From the NCBI GenBank assembly GCA_030638785.1, contig DAOWDY010000157.1:1-8028 (forward strand): a stretch of 8,028 nucleotides of DNA, in the 5' to 3' direction. The notes under the pieces are model-generated. The model was not told where the DNA came from. It made no database searches and was given only the letters and a program-made list of their open reading frames with translations. Each line of letters starts with the position of its first letter. Positions within the stretch are counted from its first letter, which is position 1. The position numbers were made by a program, and so were the translations under genes. The stretch is from Candidatus Thorarchaeota archaeon (GTDB taxonomy: Archaea > Asgardarchaeota > Thorarchaeia > Thorarchaeales > Thorarchaeaceae). Shown one piece after another: positions 1 to 6,075 of this stretch.

Positions 1-14
1 CCCATTATAATGGG
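1..14. repeat. 14-bp perfect palindrome at window edge
   Basis: The first 14 bases, CCCATTATAATGGG, equal their own reverse complement. The palindrome is cut by the window edge, so its context on the left is unknown. It could be an operator or a hairpin at the end of a neighbouring gene. Between it and the first gene (bases 15-162) I see no coding region, RNA or clear promoter. Confidence 0.35.
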
Positions 15-162
15 CTGGTTCATTAAGAAGTAGCTAAAATCAGAATTCATGTTGTTTGGTATCTATCTGTAATGAGTCGATACTATTATCAAATGAGCGC
101 CAAAATCACTGATCGTGCAGGGAACTCCAGCCAAAAAATCCGGCGCGGCCCACCACTTCATC

Positions 163-549
163 TCAAGGAACAAGCCCGCTGGTCCGAAGAATTTCTGTAA
201 AATTATCAAACACAGAGAGGTCTGTGTCTTCGTTCAGGTATTGAAGAACTCCCGCATATATTTCAGAGAACAGGTCTGCAATACGGTGAAGCTTCTTTTC
301 GTATTCCTCATTTCCTGGTTCATCAATGGCCAATGCAAATATGATGGCCCCCCTAGCCTGCATGAGAAAATTCAGACCTCCTAGTTGAATCTCGCTGACT
401 TCTGTACCAGAGAGCATAGGTCCGAAACTACTTACAGCACTGACTAGCGCACTGATTGCTTGCATATCACTATCATGCGACTGACCTTCGAAATTATGAA
501 AATAAATAGGTCGTCCTTGATCGGCAATAATCATCACACGTTTAATCAT
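163..549 (-). CDS. Longin-like (roadblock/longin superfamily) small protein
   Basis: This 128-residue protein resembles the longin-type domains that Asgard archaea carry in many copies and that in eukaryotes sit in SNAREs, coat adaptor sigma subunits and GTPase regulators. The pattern fits: a first hydrophobic strand (residues 3-9) followed by a turn and 'GRPIYF' (second strand), a helix with 'ALVSAVSSFG' (34-43), strand 'IQLGGLNFLM' (54-63), strand 'GAIIFALAID' (67-76), then a helix 'LHRIADLFSEIYAGVL' (87-102) and a final 'FDNFTEIL' helix (114-121). There is no signal peptide or membrane helix, so it is probably cytosolic or membrane-peripheral. It starts at ATG with no strong ribosome binding site. 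The upstream neighbour on the same strand is an unknown gene 84 bases away. The partner and role are unknown; a GTPase-regulatory or scaffold role would be inference. No small GTPase gene is present in the window. A roadblock/LC7 domain is the main alternative. Confidence 0.62.
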   Translation of the reverse strand: MIKRVMIIADQGRPIYFHNFEGQSHDSDMQAISALVSAVSSFGPMLSGTEVSEIQLGGLNFLMQARGAIIFALAIDEPGNEEYEKKLHRIADLFSEIYAGVLQYLNEDTDLSVFDNFTEILRTSGLVP

Positions 550-633
550 TGGGAGAATCCCCGTTAATTCCCGCGATTATTCTTACACATCTTGTTCTAG
601 CCACTAAATCTATTTTGTGATTACTGAGCGCAA

Positions 634-1155
634 TCAAAAATACATCCCTGCACGCATGGGATACTTCTTTCTGAACACACGGTTCGCAGACCTCTCAAGT
701 GAACTTCGAAGTTTGAGAATATCTGGACCAAGCCCTTGAAGATTTGGTCGGGTAAGGACTGGACCTGTGAGAAGATGATTGATACCACCTTTCTCAATTT
801 CCGCAGGAAGTAGAGGATCTCTGCGGAGGATATCCTGGAGCTGTTGTTGTACTAGTTCAGGTTTTGACATTGATTCAACAAGTGCCTCAATATCTGTCTG
901 AGCAAGATTCCGGAAACCAAACTCAGGAGATGTTCTGATTGAATCAGTAACATCGTTTGACTCAGGAAGCTCAGTTCCAGCACCAGTATACTCCCGAGGA
1001 TTTAGAGGAATCAGTTTCAGTTGAAAAGCAGAGTCACGGCCCACTACAAGCATATCTCCTACTGGCGTACTCATTATCCGCCATCCCCTGGGGGACTCTG
1101 AATATCTCTTCAGAATACGTGGTACAATCTCGTCAGCAGGCTCAATTTTAGGCAC
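634..1155 (-). CDS. Hypothetical protein, 173 aa
   Basis: I do not recognise this protein. It is soluble, with no signal peptide or membrane helix. The N-terminal third (residues 1-55) looks like an alpha/beta unit, with a helix 'EIVPRILKRY' and two strand-like stretches 'GDMLVVGRD' and 'FQLKLIPL'. A linker rich in Glu, Ser, Thr and Gly follows. The C-terminal half is helical and charged ('TDIEALVESMSKPELVQQQLQDIL', about 87-110) and ends in a basic tail with 'RKKYPMRAGMYF'. The start is GTG; an in-frame TAG lies 15 bases upstream of it, so the only alternatives are downstream, for example ATG at residue 28. The ribosome binding site is weak. It follows the gene at 1273-1653 by 117 bases on the same strand and precedes the longin-like gene by 84 bases. 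Possible cotranscription with the longin-like gene is inference from spacing. Confidence 0.6.
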   Translation of the reverse strand: MPKIEPADEIVPRILKRYSESPRGWRIMSTPVGDMLVVGRDSAFQLKLIPLNPREYTGAGTELPESNDVTDSIRTSPEFGFRNLAQTDIEALVESMSKPELVQQQLQDILRRDPLLPAEIEKGGINHLLTGPVLTRPNLQGLGPDILKLRSSLERSANRVFRKKYPMRAGMYF

Positions 1156-1272
1156 AGGAGTGCAAGCATCCTAAGTAGTGTTCAGTTCTATTATTGGTGG
1201 AACTCCAGATAAAGCTGTCCGAAGGGAAACAAGTAGTCTTCGGCTCATGATTTTGAAAAGGGATACTAAGAT

Positions 1273-1653
1273 TCAGGGTCTGACTGACAATGCTTCTCCA
1301 AATGATTGACTTGGTGTAAGACCACCTCGCACAACGCCACACTCTGAACGAAGTTTTTCAACCATTTCGTTTATTTTCTTGTCAATCTCTGGTGCTTGCT
1401 CTTCCCACCCCAGAGAAGAATCGTACATATCCTCATGACTCAGGGTGTAAATGAAGTTCAGGACAACACCATTGAGCTGCACACCTACGGCTGTGAAGGT
1501 GACTCGACGTATCCTCCCGGGATCATCAAGAAACGGACCTCTGTAATATTCAGGTCGGTACATGACTAATGCTGCTTTCCGAGCATAGTCTTCGAAATCC
1601 TCGTACCTGTCCAGAATGACTGGAGATACTGGATTATTCCTCATTTCGTTCAT
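1273..1653 (-). CDS. Hypothetical protein, 126 aa
   Basis: Unrecognised soluble protein. A helical N-terminus rich in Tyr and Glu ('VILDRYEDFEDYARKAALVMY') leads into two strand-like stretches ('RRVTFTAVGVQL' and 'GVVLNFIYTL'). An acidic helix ('EIDKKINEMVEKLRSECG') and a polar tail follow. I chose the ATG at 1653 because GGTGA sits 4 bases upstream of it. The frame stays open to a TTG at 1713, which would add 20 residues but lacks a ribosome binding site. That longer form cannot be excluded, because a good TATA box lies only about 60 bases above the TTG. If transcription starts from that TATA box, the leader to 1653 would be near 100 bases. An 18-bp palindrome lies further upstream and may be a regulatory site. 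Function unknown. Confidence 0.55.
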   Translation of the reverse strand: MNEMRNNPVSPVILDRYEDFEDYARKAALVMYRPEYYRGPFLDDPGRIRRVTFTAVGVQLNGVVLNFIYTLSHEDMYDSSLGWEEQAPEIDKKINEMVEKLRSECGVVRGGLTPSQSFGEALSVRP

Positions 1654-1770
1654 GTTCTCACCAATTGGTTCCGCGACCAAGACCCTCTCACCCCATCGTT
1701 TCCAGTGGAGCAAATGGACGGTCTACGCTGATACAGGCCTTCTGGCCAGCACATGTTTAGTATATACTTA

Positions 1771-1783
1771 ATTATATATAAAT
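1771..1783 (-). promoter_or_regulatory. TATA box for the 1273-1653 gene
   Basis: On the minus strand this reads ATTTATATATAAT, a strong match to the archaeal TATA box (TTTATATA-like), in an A/T-rich intergenic region. A start of transcription about 26 bases downstream would fall near 1750. A second A/T palindrome, AGTATATACT (1759-1768), lies just downstream and could be an alternative TATA element or an operator overlapping the start region. Confidence 0.6.
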
Positions 1784-1829
1784 GTTTTTGTTTATTTGTT
1801 TTAATCGCTACATATCTAAGTAAATAAAG

Positions 1830-1847
1830 TTGGAACACGTGTTCCAA
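1830..1847. promoter_or_regulatory. 18-bp perfect palindrome, candidate operator
   Basis: TTGGAACACGTGTTCCAA is an exact palindrome of 18 bases with no spacer. It lies 47 bases upstream of the TATA box of the 1273-1653 gene and 39 bases beyond the stop of the ferritin-like gene at 1887-2339. A spacer-free palindrome of this length is more like the site of a dimeric DNA-binding protein than a transcript hairpin. I see no second copy in the window. A contribution to termination of the upstream gene is the alternative. Confidence 0.5.
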
Positions 1848-1886
1848 TAGAAAATAGGTAAGAAAATGGAAGAAGTGTGTGATGGT

Positions 1887-2339
1887 TTAGAAAGTCTCGC
1901 AGACTTTGCGGATTCGACCTATCTGCTTCACCTTCACATAAGCTAGATACTCGAAGAGACGACTGATTACCTTTGACTTTGCTCTAGCTGCAATGGCAAG
2001 AAAGAATGTGTATCCTTTGAGCTCTTTTTCGAGGGCTCTATTACATACAAAAATCCGAGGGTCTATTTCTTCCCGAGTTAGATCAAATGGCATCTCATCA
2101 GGGGTTTCATACCGATCAGGAGCCTCAGAGAGCACTTCTAGTTCCGCAATGATGCCTCTGATCATCATGCTCTTGAGCTGATCCATGAGTTCGGCCTCCG
2201 TATCTGCAAGGACCATCAGGAGCGCCTTTACCTCGGGGGTTTCGACATTCAGAGCTGCATTGTGGTAGTACTGAAAGTGATTGGCAGTAGTAGTATGCGC
2301 TAATTTCAGCATGATTGAAACAGGATTTTTCAGACTCAT
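1887..2339 (-). CDS. Ferritin-like (rubrerythrin-type fold) protein, copy 1, degenerate metal site
   Basis: A 150-residue protein whose helices match the rubrerythrin/ferritin-like four-helix pattern. Helix 2 has 'VKALLMVLADTEAEL' (37-51), helix 3 'ALEKELKGYTFF' (102-113) and helix 4 'LFEYLAYVKVKQI' (128-140). In the family, diiron ligands are Glu in helix 1, ExxH in helix 2, Glu in helix 3 and ExxH in helix 4. Aligned by eye, helix 1 has Thr18, helix 2 keeps Glu48 but has Leu51 for His, helix 3 keeps Glu106, and helix 4 has Lys136 and Gln139. A normal diiron centre is therefore unlikely. It is about 51% identical (77 of 150, ungapped, counted by eye) to the gene immediately upstream, with a shared block 'DPRIFVCN' (93-100). 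The start is ATG without a clear ribosome binding site. It probably shares a transcript with copy 2 (60-base gap). Function unknown; ferroxidase or peroxidase activity should not be assumed. Confidence 0.68.
   Translation of the reverse strand: MSLKNPVSIMLKLAHTTTANHFQYYHNAALNVETPEVKALLMVLADTEAELMDQLKSMMIRGIIAELEVLSEAPDRYETPDEMPFDLTREEIDPRIFVCNRALEKELKGYTFFLAIAARAKSKVISRLFEYLAYVKVKQIGRIRKVCETF
1891..1907. repeat. 7-bp inverted repeat at the 3' end of ferritin-like copy 1
   Basis: AAAGTCT and AGACTTT flank a 3-base loop, forming a perfect 17-base hairpin over the last codons of the gene, two bases from its stop codon. A T-rich stretch (on the minus strand) begins about 20 bases further on. It could help 3'-end formation or stability, but coding chance is possible. 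Confidence 0.3.
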
Positions 2340-2348
2340 TGGAATGCA

Positions 2349-2363
2349 TGCCTATTTTAGGCA
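2349..2363. repeat. Short inverted repeat upstream of ferritin-like copy 1
   Basis: TGCCTA and TAGGCA around a 3-base centre form a perfect 6-bp inverted repeat, 10 bases upstream of the ATG at 2339 and inside the 60-base gap between the two paralogues. It could be a small hairpin in the leader or a protein site. No equivalent is seen upstream of copy 2. Confidence 0.25.
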
Positions 2364-2399
2364 AACTACCACAAATGGCTTTCCCTTAGAGCTAATTTT

Positions 2400-2852
2400 T
2401 CAGTAAGTGCTACAGATACGACGTAATTCACCAATCTGCCGCATCTCTAACAATGCCAGATATTCGAAAAGTGTGCTGACAACCTCGGATTTGGTCTTTG
2501 TTGCCATTGTCAAAAAGAACGTGTAGGTCTTGATGTTCTTCTCAAGTGCCATATTACACACGAATATGCGAGGGTCGGTTTCTGCTCTTGAGGGGTCAAA
2601 GGGTGTTGAATCAGGTGTACTTTGACGGTCTTTCGCCGCAGCTAGTTCCTCTAGCTCATCTAGGATTCCAGTCATCATCATATGTTGAATCTTGGATATC
2701 ATATCTGATTCGGATTCTGCTAAGACCATTAGGAGTGCCTTTACTTCTGCAACTTCTGAATTCTCAGCAGTGCGAAGGAAAAACTTGTACTGGGATTTGG
2801 CTGTCGCTAATGCAAGCTTCAACATTGCATTCAATGGATTAACATCGGTCAA
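2400..2852 (-). CDS. Ferritin-like (rubrerythrin-type fold) protein, copy 2, degenerate metal site
   Basis: Tandem paralogue of the gene at 1887-2339. I place the start at TTG 2852, not at the TTG at 2864, because GAGGT sits 5 bases upstream of it and because the protein then aligns end to end with copy 1, both being 150 residues with no gap. The fold signature is the same: helix 2 'VKALLMVLAESESDM' (37-51), helix 3 'ALEKNIKTYTFF' (102-113), helix 4 'LFEYLALLEMRQI' (128-140). The ligand pattern differs. Helix 1 has Ala18, helix 2 keeps Glu48 with Met51 for His, helix 3 has Asn106 in place of the Glu kept in copy 1, and helix 4 keeps Glu136, which is Lys in copy 1, with Gln139 for His. Neither copy has a full diiron site. 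It lies 67 bases downstream of the phosphoribosyltransferase-like gene. Role unknown; a structural or protein-binding use of the fold is inference. Confidence 0.68.
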   Translation of the reverse strand: MTDVNPLNAMLKLALATAKSQYKFFLRTAENSEVAEVKALLMVLAESESDMISKIQHMMMTGILDELEELAAAKDRQSTPDSTPFDPSRAETDPRIFVCNMALEKNIKTYTFFLTMATKTKSEVVSTLFEYLALLEMRQIGELRRICSTY

Positions 2853-2857
2853 GGCCA

Positions 2858-2862
2858 ACCTC
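2858..2862 (-). promoter_or_regulatory. Ribosome binding site deciding the TTG start of ferritin-like copy 2
   Basis: On the minus strand this is GAGGT, matching the Shine-Dalgarno core, 5 bases before TTG 2852. It supports TTG as the start and explains why the longer frame from TTG 2864, which would begin within this motif region, is less likely. Confidence 0.5.
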
Positions 2863-2919
2863 AATATGCAGTGATTGGTGAAAGATAGGGGTTTCTGTCA
2901 TGAATTGCCAGACAAATCG

Positions 2920-3681
2920 CTATTTTTGAAATGCTTGTGGGTCTGCAAGATATTCAGACACAATATCGTGCTCACTATCTGGCATATGGCCTTTGAGCAA
3001 CGGTAAACCCTCGTCAACGAAGCGAATCAGAGTGTGTAGTTTCATTCCAGCTGATTGTGCAGCCTGAGTAGCCCCTTGCTGCCTATCGACGAGTACTGCA
3101 ATATCGTCACATGTTGTATTCTGGACACCTCGGCGGTCTATCTCAGCCTTGACTTGTGCACGTGCTGTTAATTTACTGGTAAGACCTGTTACAAGATCAT
3201 CAATGAGGCAGAAGATATCTCCATCTTCTATTACACCCTCAACAAGTGCATGCTGACCATATGAGAGTAAGGCGTTCTGTAGATCTTCCTCAGTCTTGAT
3301 TCCAGTTAGTTTTCTAGTATGAACTGCGGGAATGCCTGACTCGAGAGAAACAGCAGTGGCTATTGGGACTCCTGCGAAAGCGATTCCGACCAGTTTGTTA
3401 ACATGTGGTGCTTCCTCTTTGATCATCTGTGCCATCGCTCGACCTACTTTCGACAAGGTTTCAGGAAATGAGCTAATCAGACGCAGTTGGATGTAGAATG
3501 GACTCCAGAGACCCGAGATGAGTTTCCAGCCCTCCTGACGATCCCGCTCAGACGTCAATAGCATTCGATTATGATAGATGTCAGTCATGATATCCTTCTT
3601 GAGGTTCTCGAGATCATTTCCACCATTCATCAACTGCACCCATTCAGACTTTGACTGAAATGCTCTTAACTTTGACTCCAT
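2920..3681 (-). CDS. Orotate phosphoribosyltransferase-like protein (PyrE-related)
   Basis: A type I phosphoribosyltransferase, closest in layout to orotate phosphoribosyltransferase, which makes OMP from orotate and PRPP in pyrimidine synthesis. Visible signs are 'SGLWSPFYIQLRLISSFPE' (56-74), like the OPRT N-terminal 'SG..SPyY.d.R' segment; 'GIAFAGVPIATAVSLESGIPAVHTRK' region (99-124); and the PRPP motif 'IFCLIDDLVTGLTSK' (156-170) with acidic pair Asp161-Asp162. At 253 residues it is longer than usual OPRTs (about 180-215), with an extra helical N-terminus of about 45 residues. The catalytic loop normally reading RKExKxHG is 'RKLTGIKTEEDLQNALLSYGQHALVEG'-like in outline: RK is kept (123-124), but the loop is lengthened and altered. 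It may be a true PyrE variant, or a paralogue with another base or a regulatory role. No other pyrimidine gene is nearby. The ATG start has no clear ribosome binding site and lies 33 bases after the acyltransferase stop. Confidence 0.66.
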   Translation of the reverse strand: MESKLRAFQSKSEWVQLMNGGNDLENLKKDIMTDIYHNRMLLTSERDRQEGWKLISGLWSPFYIQLRLISSFPETLSKVGRAMAQMIKEEAPHVNKLVGIAFAGVPIATAVSLESGIPAVHTRKLTGIKTEEDLQNALLSYGQHALVEGVIEDGDIFCLIDDLVTGLTSKLTARAQVKAEIDRRGVQNTTCDDIAVLVDRQQGATQAAQSAGMKLHTLIRFVDEGLPLLKGHMPDSEHDIVSEYLADPQAFQK

Positions 3682-3688
3682 TACGTAC

Positions 3689-3702
3689 GCAAGTGAACTT
3701 GC
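3689..3702. repeat. Short inverted repeat between acyltransferase and OPRT-like genes
   Basis: GCAAGT and ACTTGC flank a 2-base centre, in the 33-base gap just upstream of the ATG at 3681. It may be a small hairpin in the transcript or a binding site. It is too short to assign. Confidence 0.2.
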
Positions 3703-3714
3703 TTCTATTAGTTG

Positions 3715-4833
3715 TTAGCGACTTCTTTGACGATATCCTGTAAACGCTAGAGAGAGAAATCCGTTCTTTCGGATTAGATAAAGTACAGCAATCAGGGATA
3801 CGAATATGCCTGCAGAAAATCTCACAAACCAAAGGGCATCAAAAGAGGCATTGATATCACCAAGGGGCCAACCAAGAAGTAGCATGAGGGGTGTCGCTAG
3901 AAGGAATGTAAGAGGGTGGAATTCGTATACTTCTTGAGACGCATTACCGAGAAGCACTAATGTCCTTCTTGCTGACTTAAGGTGAAATGCTATCAGACTC
4001 GCAAGTATGAATAGAACAGCTGAACCAAGTGTGCCGTTGATTAGATAAAACCAAACATTGTTTCCTAGGTTGTCAACGGCAATGTCAGTGAATCCATTTA
4101 TCTCTGAAAGAAAAACAACTACTGCTGCTGCCATTATTGCAAGGACAATATCGAGGATTCTTGATCGCGTTAACCAAGGTCTCATTCCATAGGCTATTCG
4201 TATCTCGTTTCCTATCAGCATAAAGTTTGTAGATATTAGAATAGAACCAAGATGCCATGGTACAAGCATGGGAGCGAATAACGAATTGATGCCAACTGCT
4301 ATGATTGCAAGGCTCGGTATCAGGAGTAATCGAGTCCACCTTGACACTGGAACTAGGATACGATCAAGCAGGATGAACAATATGAAGCCAAAATAGAGGA
4401 CAGGTAAGAACCAGAGATGTGTTGATTGGTCTGGTGGACCACTACCATAGAAAAACCAGAATACAACCTGGTCAGGTGTCAAGTATGATTCCACTGCATT
4501 CGGTATTAGATAGAAGATTACCATGATTATCGAGTACAGACAGAAGTAAGGTACCATGAACTGCCTGCCTCTCACTTTAGCAATTCGCTTCAGTTTGTAT
4601 CGATGTTTCTCAGAATCATACGTCAGACCTGCTAACACAAAGAAGAGAGGGATAGCAAAACTGCTGAGGTGAGTAGTTACTGGATTGATTAGGGGGATAA
4701 TGGAATGAACCAAGACTACTAGAATTATACCGATACCTTTGGACACATCAATCCAATCAATTCGACTAGAGGATTCCAAAGAATCAGGCATATGGTCGCA
4801 TACTTTTCTTTGCACTTGAGACCTTCGACACAT
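3715..4833 (-). CDS. Acyltransferase 3 family integral membrane protein
   Basis: A 372-residue multi-pass protein of the acyltransferase-3 (OafA/NolL/fucose 4-O-acetylase-like) family, which transfers acyl groups, usually acetyl, to sugars or lipids at the cytoplasmic membrane. The N-terminus has the family signature 'RIDWIDVSKGIGIILVVLVH' (24-43), ending in the conserved His43 of the first membrane helix. 'IPLFFVLAGLTYDS' (61-74), 'THLWFLPVLYFGF' (138-150) and 'LGNASQEVYEFHPLTF' (295-310) are further family-like segments. About ten hydrophobic helices are visible, roughly at 33-50, 58-72, 93-111, 142-160, 168-187, 195-210, 226-243, 260-284, 307-323 and 337-355. The start is ATG 4833; an ATG at residue 15 (4791) fits the family N-terminus just as well and may be the true start. 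The acceptor is unknown; a cell-surface glycan or lipid-linked sugar is the usual one. No glycosyltransferase or polysaccharide gene is in the window. Confidence 0.82.
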   Translation of the reverse strand: MCRRSQVQRKVCDHMPDSLESSSRIDWIDVSKGIGIILVVLVHSIIPLINPVTTHLSSFAIPLFFVLAGLTYDSEKHRYKLKRIAKVRGRQFMVPYFCLYSIIMVIFYLIPNAVESYLTPDQVVFWFFYGSGPPDQSTHLWFLPVLYFGFILFILLDRILVPVSRWTRLLLIPSLAIIAVGINSLFAPMLVPWHLGSILISTNFMLIGNEIRIAYGMRPWLTRSRILDIVLAIMAAAVVVFLSEINGFTDIAVDNLGNNVWFYLINGTLGSAVLFILASLIAFHLKSARRTLVLLGNASQEVYEFHPLTFLLATPLMLLLGWPLGDINASFDALWFVRFSAGIFVSLIAVLYLIRKNGFLSLAFTGYRQRSR

Positions 4834-4956
4834 GTCTTATTGCAATCCTAATTCAGTATGACATGCTTACATGTTCAGAAAATTGGTGAGCTATGTGGCA
4901 ACCTTTAACCCCGTCAGAAACCCGCCAATTCTTCTTCTCCTAAATCAAGGACAGTC

Positions 4957-5856
4957 TTAAGGTAATGGAGTTCGTTTTAAGAAATCGACGATATTTTGGG
5001 CAATTTCTTCGCCTTTATCCTCTTGAAGGAAGTGACTTGCCTGCTTAATTGTAATTTGCGGTTGTTCCTTAGCGGTTGGTATGAGTTCCCGAAAGAAACT
5101 ATCATAACCAGCCATTACAGGATCACTATCAGAAAACATAATGATTGCAGGCTTATTCCATTTCGCCAAGCGGTTGCGTGCTTCTTTCATCTCAGTAGCA
5201 CCTTGCATATCAGGTGTTATAGGGACTAAAAGTGGAAAAACCTGCATGCCCGCCTTGTAGCGTTTATCCGGAAAAGGGGCATCATAAGCAGCAAACTCCT
5301 CTGGGGGAAGGTTTTTGCCTAAAATCGTCGTTCTTTGCACGATACGGCTTGCGATTAAGTCAGGGGTACGTTTGACAATTTCTTTCCAATCTAGAAACCC
5401 TTTGTTTAGTTTTTCTTCTCCAGTTGGAAGAAAGGTATTCATGATCACAAGACGTGCGAAATAATCAGTATTCATAGCTGCCACCGTTAATCCGATGCAA
5501 CCGCCCCAATCTTGGCATACCAGCGTAATGTTTGCAAAATCAAGAGAAACAATAAAGTCCTCTATCGTATCGTAATGGAGTCCAAAGCTGTATTCTGATT
5601 GTTCTGTGTACTTATCTGATCGACCAAACCCAATGAAATCTGGTGCGATTACTCGATACCCAGCTTTGACTAGTAGCGGAATCATCTTTCGATACAGGTA
5701 AGACCATGTAGGTTCACCATGGAGACACAGGATTATATCTCCTTCACCTTCATCGATAAAATGAACTCTTAATCCCTTTATTTCTACATAATGAGGTTCA
5801 TATGGAAAGTCCGATAGATTTTCAAATCTTTCATCCGGTGTTCTTATGATTGGCAT
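4957..5856 (-). CDS. dhmA: Haloalkane dehalogenase, HLD-I type (alpha/beta hydrolase)
   Basis: A 299-residue alpha/beta hydrolase of the haloalkane dehalogenase HLD-I subfamily (DhlA/DhmA), which hydrolyses a carbon-halogen bond to alcohol, halide and a proton. N-terminal 'RTPDERFENL' and 'CLHGEPTWSYLYRKMIP' (44-60) are hallmarks. By alignment to what I know of DhlA, the nucleophile is Asp116 in 'CQDWGG', the halide-binding Trp is Trp117 next to it, and the second halide Trp is Trp157 in the cap ('GFLDWKEIV'). The acid is Asp245 in 'FSDSDPV' and the base His275 in 'ASHFLQED'. All five are present, so the enzyme should be active as a dehalogenase or a close relative. The cap region 'YDAPFPDKRYKAGMQVFP' (191-208) also matches. 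There is no signal peptide, so it acts in the cytoplasm. It has its own TATA box and stands apart from its neighbours. Substrate unknown. An ancient transfer from bacteria is plausible but unproven. The symbol is by subfamily likeness. Confidence 0.85.
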   Translation of the reverse strand: MPIIRTPDERFENLSDFPYEPHYVEIKGLRVHFIDEGEGDIILCLHGEPTWSYLYRKMIPLLVKAGYRVIAPDFIGFGRSDKYTEQSEYSFGLHYDTIEDFIVSLDFANITLVCQDWGGCIGLTVAAMNTDYFARLVIMNTFLPTGEEKLNKGFLDWKEIVKRTPDLIASRIVQRTTILGKNLPPEEFAAYDAPFPDKRYKAGMQVFPLLVPITPDMQGATEMKEARNRLAKWNKPAIIMFSDSDPVMAGYDSFFRELIPTAKEQPQITIKQASHFLQEDKGEEIAQNIVDFLKRTPLP

Positions 5857-5898
5857 TTCATTTCCATTCCAGTTCAGCTTGATTCAGTTTTTTGCCTG

Positions 5899-5906
5899 CA
5901 TATAAG
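5899..5906 (-). promoter_or_regulatory. TATA box for the dehalogenase gene
   Basis: On the minus strand this reads CTTATATG, a TATA-like element. Transcription would begin about 26 bases downstream, near 5876, giving a leader of about 20 bases before the ATG at 5856. The region upstream of the ATG holds only a weak GGAA ribosome binding site. Confidence 0.45.
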
Positions 5907-5966
5907 TTACCTGCAAGATGAATATGCGACTTCAAGTAGTTCATAATAATTGATACATTCGGGAAA

Positions 5967-5975
5967 CTTTTTAAC
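5967..5975 (+). promoter_or_regulatory. TATA box for tRNA-Gly
   Basis: CTTTTTAAC lies 26-34 bases before the first base of the tRNA, the usual place for an archaeal TATA box if transcription starts at or just before the mature 5' end. It is divergent from the dehalogenase promoter about 60 bases away. Confidence 0.5.
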
Positions 5976-6000
5976 GCTCTCAATGTCGGATTGTTCTCAC

Positions 6001-6075
6001 GCGTCTGTTGTCTAGGGGCTATGATGGATCCCTGCCACGGATCCGGCCCGGGTTCGAGTCCCGGCAGACGCACCA
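6001..6075 (+). tRNA. tRNA-Gly, anticodon GCC, CCA encoded
   Basis: A complete cloverleaf. The acceptor stem GCGTCTG (6001-6007) pairs with CAGACGC (6065-6071), followed by discriminator A and an encoded CCA (6073-6075). The D arm is GTCT...TGAT with GG in the loop and a 13-22 mismatch. The anticodon stem GATCC/GGATC (6027-6031, 6039-6043) closes the loop CTGCCAC with anticodon GCC at 6034-6036, reading glycine GGC and GGU. The variable loop has 4 bases and the T arm is CCGGG-TTCGAGT-CCCGG. There is no intron. The gene is the only plus-strand gene in the window. Its 3' end, from T54 onward, is repeated exactly 551 bases downstream. Confidence 0.97.

Noticed and set aside
1148..1342. Minus-strand open frame of 64 codons between the two unknown genes, possible frameshifted link
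   Set aside because: It overlaps the end of the 1273-1653 gene in another frame, has biased and Trp/Cys-rich composition unlike real neighbours, and shows no family pattern. I saw no sign that the two unknown genes were once one.
2546..2842. Plus-strand open frames opposite the ferritin-like genes (also 1993-2181 and 2692-2874)
   Set aside because: They are antisense shadows of well-supported minus-strand genes and show no family pattern.
2853..2864. Longer N-terminus for ferritin-like copy 2 from TTG 2864
   Set aside because: GAGGT lies correctly for TTG 2852, and only that start gives an end-to-end match with copy 1.
4861..4874. ACATGCTTACATGT near the acyltransferase start as an operator
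   Set aside because: Only a 5-bp inverted match with a 4-base centre, and the flanks do not extend the symmetry. This is common by chance.
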